DNA of 64,000 nucleotides from Selenomonas sp. (GTDB lineage: Bacteria; Bacillota; Negativicutes; Selenomonadales; Selenomonadaceae), in the NCBI GenBank assembly GCA_022482925.1, contig JAKVOG010000006.1, positions 124,001 to 188,000 of the forward strand, written 5' to 3'. The notes under the pieces are model-generated. The model did no database searches and was not told the DNA's origin. It was given only the letters and a program-made list of their open reading frames with translations. The position numbers and the translations under genes were made by a program. This document shows positions 1 through 8,493 of the stretch, piece after piece; the first letter of the stretch is position 1; the number at the start of each line of letters is the position of its first letter.

Positions 1-388
1 CCAGGACTTCCGCTGCTTTACGCTGCGTGGTATCCCAATCGATGACATGCCCGAATTTCAAATTCTCATTGCCGATAAAGATGTTTTCCGCAATGGTTAG
101 CAGCGGGATCAGGGCCAGTTCCTGATGGATGATGACGATGCCCTTGCGCTCACTTTCGCGGATATCATGAAATTCACAGGTTTCCCCTTTGTAGACGACA
201 TCACCGCTATAAGTCCCATAGGGATATACGCCGGAAAGGACATTCATCAGGGTTGACTTGCCGGCGCCATTCTCGCCGCATAGTGCGTGAATCTCGCCAC
301 GTTCTACGACCAGATTGACATCATCCAGTGCCTTTACCCCTGAGAAATCCTTGGTGATATGGCGCATTTCCAGTATTGTTTCTGCCAT
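1..388 (-). CDS. mmsA: Monosaccharide ABC transporter ATP-binding protein (partial, C-terminus outside window)
   Basis: ATPase of a ribose/xylose/multiple-monosaccharide importer that would power uptake of the sugar delivered by the ChvE-like protein encoded just upstream. About 129 N-terminal residues are present. Visible are the Walker A motif GENGAGKST near residue 40 and the Q-loop region [19 protein letters not shown], a sequence typical of the MglA/XylG/GguA group, whose members contain two fused ATPase halves of about 500 residues in total. The ATG at 388 follows a weak AGGAG-like site. It lies about 100 bp downstream of the binding-protein gene on the same strand, so the two are probably one operon with the permease beyond the window edge. 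The exact sugar cannot be read from the sequence; the family assignment is firm. Confidence 0.9.
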   Translation of the reverse strand, partial: MAETILEMRHITKDFSGVKALDDVNLVVERGEIHALCGENGAGKSTLMNVLSGVYPYGTYSGDVVYKGETCEFHDIRESERKGIVIIHQELALIPLLTIAENIFIGNENLKFGHVIDWDTTQRKAAEVL

Positions 389-438
389 ATTCTATCTCCT
401 CTGTTTTTTCTGTGCTTGAGCACACTTTTACGTATAAA

Positions 439-474
439 GTAAGTGCTGGGGCATGAATCACCCCCAACACTTAC
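439..474 (-). promoter_or_regulatory. Intercistronic stem-loop between chvE and the ABC ATPase gene
   Basis: A 13-bp imperfect stem (GTAAGTGCTGGGG pairing with CCCCCAACACTTAC, one bulge or mismatch) lies just after the chvE stop codon. No T-run follows it. In binding-protein-dependent transporters such hairpins often protect the upstream message, so that more binding protein than ATPase is made. That role is inferred here. Confidence 0.55.
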
Positions 475-491
475 CAGCTGTCCTGAATCAA

Positions 492-1601
492 TCAGAGTCC
501 GAGATCAGCTGCTTTATAATAGTTGCTGTCTACGAGCTCTTTCTGGTAGTTGTCCTTGTCGACAGCTACCGGCGTGCAGAGATAGGATGGAACAATCAGT
601 TTATGGTTATCATAGGATTTCGTATCATTGATTTCCGGATCTTTGCCTTCCAGTACGGCCTGTACCATCAGAACGCATTTGTCAGCCAGGATACGGGTAT
701 CCTTGAATACGGTCATCGTCTGCTTGCCAGAAATGATGTTCTTCGTAGCCATGAGCTCGGCATCCTGACCCGTGATGATTGGCCAGTTCGTGCCGACCTG
801 ATAGCCAGCCCCCTCGAGGGCTGCTGCGATACCATAGCTGATACCATCGAACGGGGAAATTACTGCATCAAGTTTCTTGCCATTGCTATAGTAGCCGGAG
901 ATGATATCTTCCATACGTTTCTGAGCCGTTTCCTGAGACCAGCGCAGCGTGCAGATCGTGTTGAAATCCGTCTGGCCGGATGGTACGACGAGCTGTCCTT
1001 TATCGATATACGGTTTGAGAACTTCGAACAGACCATCGTTGAGGAAATGAGCATTGTTGTCATCCGGGGAACCTGCGAAGAATTCGACATTGTATGGGCC
1101 TTTGCCCTCTGCCAGGCCGAGTTTCTTCTCAACATATTTGCCGATCAGCGTACCGACACCCTTGTTATCGAACGTTGCATAGTAGGAAACGCTGTCCGTA
1201 TCCATGAGCAGACGGTCATAAGCAATAACCGGGATATTGTTGGCCTTGGCCTGCGCCAGTGCGTTGACCAGAGCACTCGAATCGATGGATGCCACGACCA
1301 GGCAGTTCGCGCCATTCGTGATCATGTTCTCGATCTGGGATACCTGTGCCTGTACGTCATCCTCGGCATACTGCAGGTCTACTTCATAGCCCAATGCTTC
1401 GAGCTTCTGTTTCATGTTTGCGCCATCCTGAATCCAGCGCTGGGAAGACTGCGTCGGCATTGCGACACCGACACGTTTACCATTTGATGGTGCCTTCGTG
1501 CCCGAGCCAGAGCTCGTGCTGCTGCCACCACCACAGCCGGCAGCCAGGACCAGCATGATACCGGTCATTAGTAAGGCCAGGATTTTTTTCAGGTTCCTCA
1601 T
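492..1601 (-). CDS. chvE: ChvE-like periplasmic monosaccharide-binding lipoprotein
   Basis: Substrate-binding subunit of the sugar importer, 369 residues. The N-terminus is a lipoprotein signal (MRNLKKILALLMTG...LAAGC) with the lipobox cysteine near residue 23, followed by a G/S/T-rich linker. The mature part is a type I periplasmic-binding fold beginning KRVGVAMPTQSSQRW, with the segments VASIDSS, PVIAYDRL and ITGQDAE that are characteristic of the ChvE / multiple-monosaccharide group. The ligand is probably a hexose or pentose, with galactose, glucose, arabinose and xylose known for the family. The start follows a GGAGGTAG-like ribosome site. Its position as first gene of the operon and the hairpin after its stop fit high expression. 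The lipid anchor would sit in the inner or outer membrane of this diderm. Confidence 0.93.
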   Translation of the reverse strand: MRNLKKILALLMTGIMLVLAAGCGGGSSTSSGSGTKAPSNGKRVGVAMPTQSSQRWIQDGANMKQKLEALGYEVDLQYAEDDVQAQVSQIENMITNGANCLVVASIDSSALVNALAQAKANNIPVIAYDRLLMDTDSVSYYATFDNKGVGTLIGKYVEKKLGLAEGKGPYNVEFFAGSPDDNNAHFLNDGLFEVLKPYIDKGQLVVPSGQTDFNTICTLRWSQETAQKRMEDIISGYYSNGKKLDAVISPFDGISYGIAAALEGAGYQVGTNWPIITGQDAELMATKNIISGKQTMTVFKDTRILADKCVLMVQAVLEGKDPEINDTKSYDNHKLIVPSYLCTPVAVDKDNYQKELVDSNYYKAADLGL

Positions 1602-1755
1602 TTGTCTACCTCCAAATCTAAAACACCAAATCCGTCAGCAACTCCATCATGAATACCTTTTCTTTCTTTTTCACCTAATGATTCATCATCGTCGTCTCAT
1701 CTGCGTCCCTCCTGCTGCTCAAATATACGATATCCCTTTAACTGTTTTAATATAT

Positions 1756-1786
1756 GATATTTTCTGACATTTCATTAGAAAATATC
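1756..1786 (-). terminator. AT-rich terminator-like hairpin after the 107-residue membrane protein gene
   Basis: A perfect 10-bp inverted repeat (GATATTTTCT / AGAAAATATC) overlaps the stop codon of the minus-strand gene that ends at 1785. The stem is AT-rich and no strong T-run follows, so it may be a weak terminator. Confidence 0.45.
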
Positions 1787-2108
1787 AGGCAACGGCTGCT
1801 TTCGCATACCGATTGACCACACAATGAAAGATCAGGCAGGTAAATAAACCTGCGTTGAGATACATGCTGTCCGGCCAGTAGAACGATAACAGTGCACAGG
1901 CCACCGTAAAGCCCTGCACAACCTTCATCTGCTTCTCATAGCCTGTCCCATCTGCATCCTGCCGGTAGATTCGTACCAGCCGGTATGCCCGGGCCGAAAA
2001 TCCGAAAAGGATCAGCAGCAGCATTGCCTGCTCCCAGCCCTGCATCCAGGCGGTCCCAAGTGCAGCAGCAAGCATCAATCCCAAGAGTATCTGCATTGCC
2101 TTTTTCAT
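1785..2108 (-). CDS. Small hypothetical membrane protein
   Basis: A 107-residue protein I do not recognise. It contains three to four hydrophobic stretches: residues about 3-20 (MQILLGLMLAAALGTAWM), 27-42 (AMLLLILFGFSARAY), 68-82 and 86-100. A short basic/acidic linker (RIYRQDADGTGYEKQMK) separates the two halves, giving a four-helix hairpin layout. The start ATG follows GGATG and GGAGG sequences in an appropriate position. It lies alone between the sugar-transport operon and the LysR gene, with terminator-like hairpins on both sides. No function can be assigned. Confidence 0.7.
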   Translation of the reverse strand: MKKAMQILLGLMLAAALGTAWMQGWEQAMLLLILFGFSARAYRLVRIYRQDADGTGYEKQMKVVQGFTVACALLSFYWPDSMYLNAGLFTCLIFHCVVNRYAKAAVA

Positions 2109-2220
2109 CCTGCATCCTCCTCTTCATCATTCGCCGCTTTTGTGTACGAGCACATGTCATGTTTAAAATATAGCATTTTAATCTTGTTTTGTCAACATTC
2201 TATATTGTTCATTATTTATT

Positions 2221-2256
2221 TTTTGTTGCTCAGGCAATAATGCCTGGGCAGCAAAA
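2221..2256 (-). terminator. Intrinsic terminator of the LysR-family gene
   Basis: On the minus strand a stem TTTTGCTGCCCAGGCA pairs with TGCCTGAGCAACAAAA (one or two bulges), followed by A/T-rich sequence. It lies a few bases after the stop codon at 2262. Confidence 0.6.
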
Positions 2257-2261
2257 TCCAA

Positions 2262-3143
2262 TCAGTCCAGATTCCGGGTAATATCCTTCAGATAGGCCAT
2301 GAGCGCCCGCTCGTCATCATAGATCTGCCGGCCTTTCTTCGTGACGATTCCCGAATTGATATAAAATGGGTTCTCCAGGGGAATCATGACCAGATGATCG
2401 TCCGGCAGGATTGCCTGACGGGTCAGGAACGTAGAAGCCAGTCCGTTCCGGACCAGGTTCTTGATTGTATGAAGATAGGGGGAATAATGAAGGATCTGCG
2501 GTTTGCGATTGGCTTTTGCATAGATATCATGGACCATCCGGTAAACAAAGAAGCCACTATCCAGCATCACCAACGGTTCATCAACGAAATCAGCCATTGA
2601 GACCGAAGCTTTGTCAGCTAAAGGATGATCCGGATGCGTAACAAAGCAGCATTCGCAGGTGAAAAGCTTCTGATAGTTGAGCTTCTGACTGAATCCTGTC
2701 TCATAGTTCGTCAGCGCGATGTCCAGCTTTTCATCTTCCACCATGTGCAGTGCACTGATACCACCGGTTTCAATGATATCCAGCCGGATCTCCGGATTCT
2801 CCTGCCGGAACTCCCCCAATACTTTAGGCAGGAAACGCATCCCCAGCTGCAACGGCATAGCCATCCGGATATGATTGCGATTATGCGCCATATCCTGGAT
2901 TTCTTCATCCAGCTGATCCATCTGGTCTAAAATGTGTTTGACTTTGCCAAGTAATTTACTGCCATCATGTGTAATGAGGATTTTACGTCCTTCCCGCTGA
3001 AATAAGTTCAGCCCAGTCTCAGTCTCCAGTGTCTGCATCGCCACGCTGATCGTCGGCTGTGAGACATGCAGGTGCTCTGCTGCCTTCGTGATATTCTGCC
3101 ACTGACATACCTCATAGAAATACCGCATCTGGATAAGTGTCAT
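2262..3143 (-). CDS. LysR-family transcriptional regulator
   Basis: A 293-residue regulator with the standard LysR length and layout. The N-terminal winged helix-turn-helix covers about residues 1-60 (MRYFYEVCQWQNITKAAEHL, HVSQPTISVAMQTLE) and the rest is a periplasmic-binding-like effector domain. LysR proteins usually control the divergently transcribed neighbour and themselves. The divergent transcript here encodes a 54-residue unknown protein at 3343-3507, and the 200-bp region between them carries a candidate LysR box. The effector is unknown. The glycyl-radical enzyme yjjI lies further downstream on the divergent side but has its own promoter, so regulation of yjjI by this protein is possible but not shown. 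Confidence 0.92.
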   Translation of the reverse strand: MTLIQMRYFYEVCQWQNITKAAEHLHVSQPTISVAMQTLETETGLNLFQREGRKILITHDGSKLLGKVKHILDQMDQLDEEIQDMAHNRNHIRMAMPLQLGMRFLPKVLGEFRQENPEIRLDIIETGGISALHMVEDEKLDIALTNYETGFSQKLNYQKLFTCECCFVTHPDHPLADKASVSMADFVDEPLVMLDSGFFVYRMVHDIYAKANRKPQILHYSPYLHTIKNLVRNGLASTFLTRQAILPDDHLVMIPLENPFYINSGIVTKKGRQIYDDERALMAYLKDITRNLD

Positions 3144-3204
3144 GTGATCCGCCCCCCTGACTATTCGTCACATTACCTGTATACCTGTAGTATAGCATGA
3201 CCAC

Positions 3205-3227
3205 ATAGTAAAAAGCTATATAGCTAT
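3205..3227. promoter_or_regulatory. Candidate LysR operator
   Basis: ATAG-N7-CTAT, a 15-bp dyad of T-N11-A type as recognised by LysR proteins, is followed at once by the palindrome ATAGCTAT. It lies 62 bp upstream of the lysR start and 120 bp upstream of the divergent small gene. Assignment rests on position and symmetry only. Confidence 0.45.
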
Positions 3228-3293
3228 CAAAAGTTCGTATTTCTCCTATCGCAAACACTGTGCCATAATATAAGCAAATCAGATACACAGTTC

Positions 3294-3320
3294 GTGATAA
3301 GTATTATATATAGTTATCAC
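3294..3320 (+). promoter_or_regulatory. Inverted repeat in the leader of the 54-residue protein gene
   Basis: GTGATAA and TTATCAC are perfect 7-bp arms separated by 13 A/T-rich bases. The downstream arm ends four bases before the AAGAAGGAG ribosome site, so it could be an operator or a weak mRNA hairpin affecting initiation. Confidence 0.45.
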
Positions 3321-3342
3321 CAATAAGAAGGAGTAGATTGCT

Positions 3343-3507
3343 ATGATGAACATTTTCTTTGACCATGTTGAGTCTTACACGAAAGATCTTTTGGCTGAGA
3401 ATGCCGACAACCTGAATATGTTCGAGGTTCGTCCTGGTGTCTACGCCAATGTCGACCCGGCTCAGCTCGTGAACTGCCACGCCGCAGATTTCGATCTGAA
3501 CCGTTGA
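3343..3507 (+). CDS. Unknown 54-residue acidic protein, divergent from LysR gene
   Basis: A small gene encoding 54 residues, starting MMNIFFDHVESYTKDLL and ending NCHAADFDLNR. It has a strong ribosome site (AAGAAGGAG, 3325-3333) at good spacing before ATGATG, a normal stop, and a G+C-rich intrinsic terminator 45 bp later, so it forms a complete transcription unit. It has no membrane segment or signal peptide. It is acidic and asparagine-rich, with one cysteine and one histidine side by side. I recognise no family. Its divergent pairing with a LysR regulator suggests it is that regulator's target. It might be a small regulatory or stress protein; I considered a modified-peptide precursor and rejected that for lack of any maturation gene. 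Confidence 0.7.
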   Translation: MMNIFFDHVESYTKDLLAENADNLNMFEVRPGVYANVDPAQLVNCHAADFDLNR

Positions 3508-3551
3508 CAGGAAGTTCTTCTTTCCCCTAAACACAACACATCACATCCATG

Positions 3552-3584
3552 AAAAGCGGCCGGATTCCCCTCCGGTCGCTTTTT
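3552..3584 (+). terminator. Intrinsic terminator of the 54-residue protein gene
   Basis: The stem AAAAGCGGCCGGA pairs with TCCGGTCGCTTTT (one G-T pair), followed by a T-run. Confidence 0.85.
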
Positions 3585-3663
3585 GCGTACAGAAAACCGA
3601 TCCATCTGTCTGAAAATACACAAAAAGGGACACTTATCCTTTTTTTCCTCAGCCGTAATAAGC

Positions 3664-3669
3664 TATAAT
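3664..3669 (+). promoter_or_regulatory. Consensus -10 element of the yjjI promoter
   Basis: A perfect TATAAT lies 62 bp before the chosen yjjI start. It implies transcription begins near 3676, which excludes the upstream in-frame GTG at 3671 as the yjjI start. A clear -35 is not visible. Confidence 0.6.
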
Positions 3670-3693
3670 AGTGAATGAAATAATAGAATTTTC

Positions 3694-3706
3694 TTCATTT
3701 AATGAA
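3694..3706 (+). promoter_or_regulatory. Palindrome in the yjjI leader, possible operator
   Basis: The perfect 13-bp palindrome TTCATTTAATGAA lies about 20 bp after the predicted transcription start. A half-site AATGAA recurs at 3673-3678. This could be a repressor site; the regulator is unknown. Confidence 0.35.
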
Positions 3707-3730
3707 AACAATAGAAATGGGGCATCATTC

Positions 3731-5239
3731 ATGAGTCAGGTTATGGATATCCTGCAAGACACGACACTCACCTATAGACAGCAGCTCAACAGCCTTGCCG
3801 CCTATGCGGATAACGCCGCTGAACGACTCGACTACGGCAGCAAGGCACGACAGATGATGAAGGACGGGCTGATCTGCGACCTGTTCGAGGGAGAACTTCC
3901 CTACCGTCCCCGTTATATTCTGCCCGACTACGCGAAACTGATGCGGGAGGGCTGTGAATTCCTGTCACTGAAACCACCAACGACCATCTGGGAAGCCATC
4001 CACACACTGCTGATCTTCTATGAACACGTACCGAGCATCACTACTTTCCCAGTTTATCTGGGCAATATTGATACGCTGCTGGATCCATTCGTAAGCAACG
4101 AGACCGAGGCCTATGCTGCAATCCGGTTATTCCTGCAGCATATTGACCGCACACTCACGGATTCCTTCGTCCACGCCAACATCGGCCCACGTGAGACACC
4201 AGCCGGACGGCTGATTCTGCGGGCCTCAAAAGAGCTGCAATGCTCAATCCCGAATATCACGCTCAAATATGACCCGGCCATCACCTCCGAATCATTTGCC
4301 CTGTTGGCAGCTGATACTGCCCTGGCCTGCGCAAAACCAAGCTTCTGCGACCATCAACAGTATATTGCCGACTTCGGAACCGAGGACTACGCAATCGCCA
4401 GCTGCTACAACGGCTTCCCGATCGGTGGCGGCGGCTATACCCTGATCCGCCTGCTGCTCAGCCACGTCGCGGCCACAGCCTCATCTGTTGAGGATTTCTT
4501 CCAGCACAGCCTGCCGGAAGCTGCCGGGCAGATCCTGCATATCATCGACGTCCGCAGCCGCTTTATCCGTAACGACTGCGCTTTCTTCCAGTCCAGCTTC
4601 CTCGTCAAGGAGGGATTCATTCAACCCGACCGCTTTGCCGGCATGCTGGGAGTCGTCGGCCTGGCCGAAGCCGTCAATACCCTGCTGAAGCCTTCCTGCC
4701 AGCAGGAACGGTTCGGCTATGGCAAGGCGGCCAATGCACTGGGGCTCCGGATCATCGACACTTTATCAAAAATGGTCCGTGAACATACCTGCGAGGTCGT
4801 CGGTTGCAATAGCGGCAGCCATTACCTCCACGCTCAGGTCGGCAGCGACATCGATGAAGGCTTCTCTCCTGGCTGCCGTATCCCGGTTGGTGAGGAACCC
4901 GACCTGCTCGACCACATCCTGCAATCAGCACCGTTCCATCGCTACTTCCCGAATGGCCTCGGTGATGTCTTCATCTTTGAAGAAACCTACCAGAAGCACC
5001 CGGAAGCCCTGCTCCGGATCATCCATGGGGCCTTCCGGAACGGACTGCGCTATTTCTCAGCCTATGGCGCTGGTGCTGACCTCGTGCGGGTCACCGGTTA
5101 TCTGGCCAAGCGTTCCGATGTTGAACGACTCGAACGCGGTGAAGCCGTGACCAACGATACGACCATCTTCGCAAAAGGAGCCAAGCATAACGGTCATGCC
5201 TTCGACCGCCGGATCAGGAGGTTCCCTGATGAAGATTAA
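3731..5239 (+). CDS. yjjI: YjjI-family glycyl radical enzyme
   Basis: A 502-residue protein of the YjjI (DUF3029) family of anaerobic glycyl radical enzymes, close to the E. coli length of 516. The conserved opening LICDLFEGELPYRPRYILPDY, the segment GNIDTLLDPF and the C-terminal region RVTGYLAKRSDVERL are all present. A cysteine candidate for the thiyl radical occurs in AIASCYNGFPIGGGG. The C-terminus (TTIFAKGAKHNGHAFDRR) is where the family's radical glycine lies. The start is the ATG at 3731, aligning with the family N-terminus. Its activase gene yjjW overlaps by 11 bp downstream. The substrate of YjjI enzymes is unknown; the enzyme should work only without oxygen and need AdoMet-dependent activation. 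Confidence 0.9.
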   Translation: MSQVMDILQDTTLTYRQQLNSLAAYADNAAERLDYGSKARQMMKDGLICDLFEGELPYRPRYILPDYAKLMREGCEFLSLKPPTTIWEAIHTLLIFYEHVPSITTFPVYLGNIDTLLDPFVSNETEAYAAIRLFLQHIDRTLTDSFVHANIGPRETPAGRLILRASKELQCSIPNITLKYDPAITSESFALLAADTALACAKPSFCDHQQYIADFGTEDYAIASCYNGFPIGGGGYTLIRLLLSHVAATASSVEDFFQHSLPEAAGQILHIIDVRSRFIRNDCAFFQSSFLVKEGFIQPDRFAGMLGVVGLAEAVNTLLKPSCQQERFGYGKAANALGLRIIDTLSKMVREHTCEVVGCNSGSHYLHAQVGSDIDEGFSPGCRIPVGEEPDLLDHILQSAPFHRYFPNGLGDVFIFEETYQKHPEALLRIIHGAFRNGLRYFSAYGAGADLVRVTGYLAKRSDVERLERGEAVTNDTTIFAKGAKHNGHAFDRRIRRFPDED

Positions 5240-6057
5240 CCGGATCATCCCCTTCTCCTGCGTAGACGGACCAGGAAACCGTATGGTCATCTTCCTGCAG
5301 GGCTGCAACTTCCATTGCGGCTACTGCCATAACCCTGAGACCATCCATGAATGCATCAGTTGCGGCACCTGCCTGGCAGCCTGCCCGACCGGTGTCCCTG
5401 TCAATGCAGGCCGGCCAGGTGCACTGGAATGCGGCCCGCTGCTGCCACTGTGATGCCTGTCTGCAGGCCTGCCCAAATCTCTCGAGTCCCCGGACACATG
5501 AGTTGTCCAGCGGACAGCTCATGAAAAAGATCCTGCGAGCAGCCGACTTCCTTGACGGCATCACGATAAGTGGCGGTGAGTGCACCCGCCATCCCGCTTT
5601 CCTGCAGGATCTTTTCGAACAGGTCAGGTCAAAAACCAGGCTAAGCTGCTTCATCGACACCAATGGCAGCCTGGACCTGAGTCAATATCCGGACCTGGTC
5701 GCCTGCACGGATGGATTTATGCTCGATGTCAAAACCATCGACCCGCAGGAGCACCAGCGCCTGACCGGCTGTAGCAACGATATTGTCCGTCAGAACCTCG
5801 ACTTCCTGCTTGCTGCCGGGAAGCTCTATGAAGTCCGCACGGTGCTCGCCCCGGGACTGTCACACGAGAAGACGATCCGCTATGTCGCCGCAAAGATCCA
5901 GGACCGATGCATCTACAAGCTGCTGAAGTACCGCCCCCTCGGGGTCCGGCCAGAAGGCCTGCATCAGTTTGGACGACAGAATACTGTCCCAGCGCAGCTG
6001 GATGCCATGCTGTCTCTGGCCAGAGCCTGTGGTGCAAGCAAAGCAGCAATCATTTAA
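5229..6057 (+). CDS. yjjW: YjjW-like glycyl radical enzyme activase (frame broken near 5391-5400)
   Basis: A radical-SAM activase that would install the glycyl radical on YjjI. The first frame starts MKINRIIPFSCVDGPGNRMV and contains the cluster motif CNFHCGYC and the first ferredoxin half CISCGTCLAACP. The reading then shifts by one base at the run GGTGTCCCTG (5391-5400) into the frame carrying CCHCDACLQACP, ITISGGE and DTNGSLDL. Removing one base, for example one C of CCC, gives a continuous 275-residue protein that matches E. coli YjjW (about 287) in every block. It has the two [4Fe-4S] ferredoxin-like motifs usual for this activase class. Since similar one-base breaks affect essential gyrA in this sequence, I read it as a probable sequencing error, not decay. 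Confidence 0.85.
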
Positions 6058-6065
6058 ACACAAAA

Positions 6066-6109
6066 AGAGGGACATGTTATGTTTCACGTGAAACATAACA
6101 TGCCCCTCT
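6066..6109. terminator. Bidirectional hairpin between yjjW and the glutamate synthase genes, built around parS
   Basis: The 16-bp parS core is extended to a perfect 28-bp palindrome (6074-6101), flanked by GAGGG / CCCTC arms and an A-run on the left. It lies between convergent genes, where a two-way terminator is expected. Confidence 0.6.
6080..6095. other. parS centromere site 1
   Basis: A perfect match to the consensus TGTTTCACGTGAAACA, the ParB (Spo0J) binding site. It is the most origin-distal of five copies in the window, 28 kb from dnaA. Confidence 0.95.
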
Positions 6110-6136
6110 CTGCTATATGAAAACCATTGGCCTGTG

Positions 6137-8475
6137 TCAGGCTTTGGCTCCGGTAGAATACATCTTGATTGGCTCCGGGTTGTCATTGATGCTCCAGACA
6201 CCGCAGGGGCAGACACCGGCACAGATGCCGCAGCCGATGCAGCGGTTCGGGTCAGATACATATTCCCAGCTGCCATCTTCATGCTCAATGCGGGTGATGG
6301 CCTTCTCCGGACAGGATTCCAGGCACATCTTGCAGTCACGGCAGGTGCCGCAGCTCACGCAGCGGGTATGATCGTCAACCGGATCACCCAGCAGGCAATG
6401 ATGACACTTGTCAAAGTATGCCTTGCTGAGGCGTTCTGCCGGGATCTGCTGCTTCTGTGGGAAGTCAGCGGTCTCGCCGCCCATGACATACTGATCCGCG
6501 TACCAGGCAGCCTTGCGGCCGCTGCCGATGGCATCCGTCAGGCGGCCCGGCTTGATGGTATCACCAGCCGTGAATACGCCCGGCAGGATACTCTGATCCT
6601 GCTTCGGTACCACCCAGCTCTTACGGAAGAACTCAATGCCCTCATCCGTTGGCAGGAAGTCCATCTCCGGTTCCTCACCAATGGAGACGATGACCTGATC
6701 CGCCGGGATGAACGTACCGTCATTGGCATAGATGCCTTCCTTCGTGATCTTGTTCGTGAAGAACGGCCATACCAGCTTGCCGCCCAGACCTTCGATATAA
6801 TCAATCTCGTCAGCAAATGCTGCCGGCTTCTGCACATCGACGGCTACAACGGACTCAGCGCCCATCTCATAGGCTCCACGGCAGGTATCCATACCGGAGT
6901 TGCCGGCACCGATTACGACGACGTGACGGCCCGTAGCCGGCTTCTCACCGCGATTGATAGCCTTGAGGTACTCCAGACCCATCGTGAGGTTCTCAGCGCC
7001 CTCCCACGGGAAGAAGCGGGATTTCGTGCCACCAGTGGCAACGACAACCGCATCATTGGCCTGACGCAGTTCAGCAAACTTCGCGGCATCAACCCTGCAG
7101 GCACTGACGAACTCAACCCCGACGCTCTGGATGCGCTTGAGTTCTGCCTCAAGCAGCTCATGGGCCAGACGGCCGCGCGGGATAACCTGCTCCAGCTTGC
7201 CGCCGATATGCTCAGCCTCATCATAGACCGTGACGCTGTGTCCCTTGCGGGCCAGCTGCCAGGCGGTCGAAAGACCGGCTACACCGCCACCGATGACGGC
7301 AATCTTCTTGCCTGTTTTCGTCTTTGGCGGCTCTACCGTCAGGAATGCGGAGCGATAGCCCAGCTCACCGATCTGGACCGGCTCATCAATTGAGCCGCGG
7401 GTGCAACTGTCCATGCAAGGATTCGGGCAGACCGAGCCGCAGACCGAGCCTGGGAACGGCGTATACTCGAGTTCCAGCTGGAACGCTTCGTCGAGCTTGC
7501 CCTGACGAATCAGGTCAAAACGACGCTGCGTCGGGATGCCCGTCGGGCAGTTGAATTCACATGGGGCAGCAAACTTTGCATTATCCCAGCTCGGTACGCG
7601 CAGGCGGTAAAGGCCCGTGCTCAGCGTATTATGGACTGCGAAATCATCATGTGCAACATCGGAGAAGATACCGCCCTTTGACCCAGTCGTCCATACGGAA
7701 CGCATGCAGATCATGTGCTTTCTTCGGCTTTCTTCTCCCCGACAGCAACGGGCGCAGTTTCTTCCACTGCGTCCAGTCTGACAGCTCAGCACGGAGCTCC
7801 GGACGATCGATATGCTGCAGGAACTCGTCCATGCCGCCATCGAGGAACTTGATATCTTCGTCATCGAGATCCAGGCAGCGGATGTCTGCCGGATATGTAT
7901 CGATTGGACCACGCACATAGACCACGCCGCCAACCATGCCGACACAGGCACGCTCGCCCAGAACAGACTCGAACTGCTCACTGTCATAGCCACAGACGAC
8001 CGCCTTGCCGCCGCCCATGAACTCGAAGGAGAACGAGCCAACATTCTTCAGGAGCCAGAGCTCCGGCTCTTCATACAGCGGATCGTGCTTCATCAGGGAG
8101 CCGGTACGCGTACCGCCACGGCCACCGATAAAGATCTTGCCGCCCGATGAGCAATGTCCGGCCGTATCGCCGGCATCGCCCTTGACAGGTGATGACGCCG
8201 CCGGCATTCAGCCAGCCGACATCAGCCGAGGTCGAGCCATCGACTACGATCTCCGTGCCCGGCAGGCACATGGAACCCACGCGCTGACCAGCATTCGTGA
8301 CATGGAAATGCAGCGTCTTGCCCTCCGGGTGCCATAACGGACCGCCGATATCATGCTGACCAGAAGCGGCAATCTCAAACTCAGTCTCCCCCTGCTGGAC
8401 GGCCTCGCCGATAGCCAGCAGCAGATCCTGGGTGGACATACGGTCATGCCCTTGCATTGTTTTTATCTTGAACAT
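6137..8475 (-). CDS. Glutamate synthase GXGXG domain fused to NAD(P)H-dependent GltD-like oxidoreductase with ferredoxin domain (two frame breaks)
   Basis: A multi-domain flavoprotein of the glutamate synthase system. Residues about 1-265 are the GXGXG (alpha-subunit C-terminal) domain (HDIGGPLWHPEGKT, GGRGGTRTG, KAVVCGYDS). Next comes a GltD-like part with an N-terminal Fe-S region (CEFNCPTGIP, CGSVCPNPCMDSC), an FAD site IGGGVAGL near residue 394, an NAD(P)H site IGAGNSGMD near 520, and two C-terminal 4Fe-4S motifs (CKMCLESCP, CIGCGICAGVCP). Two single extra bases break the frame: one A at 8187 and one C in the run 7674-7676. Removing them gives a continuous 778 residues with no internal start between the domains, so I infer a natural fusion. 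The start at 8475 has a GGGGGAG ribosome site. Last gene of the operon; electrons would pass from NAD(P)H to the synthase domain encoded upstream. Confidence 0.82.
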
Positions 8476-8493
8476 TTTCGTACTCCCCCTACC

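Noticed and set aside
3343-3507. Small ORF as a modified-peptide (RiPP) precursor for the nearby radical-SAM protein
   Set aside because: The radical-SAM gene is clearly the YjjW activase of YjjI, no export or maturation genes are near, and the peptide has no leader/core layout.
3671-3730. GTG at 3671 as the yjjI start
   Set aside because: It lies two bases after a TATAAT -10 element, so it would be upstream of the transcript start; the family N-terminus aligns with the ATG at 3731.
6134-7393. Long open frame (about 420 codons) on the plus strand
   Set aside because: It lies antisense to the GltD-like gene, has no ribosome site, and its translation shows no family. The minus strand carries clear Fe-S, FAD and NAD(P)H motifs.
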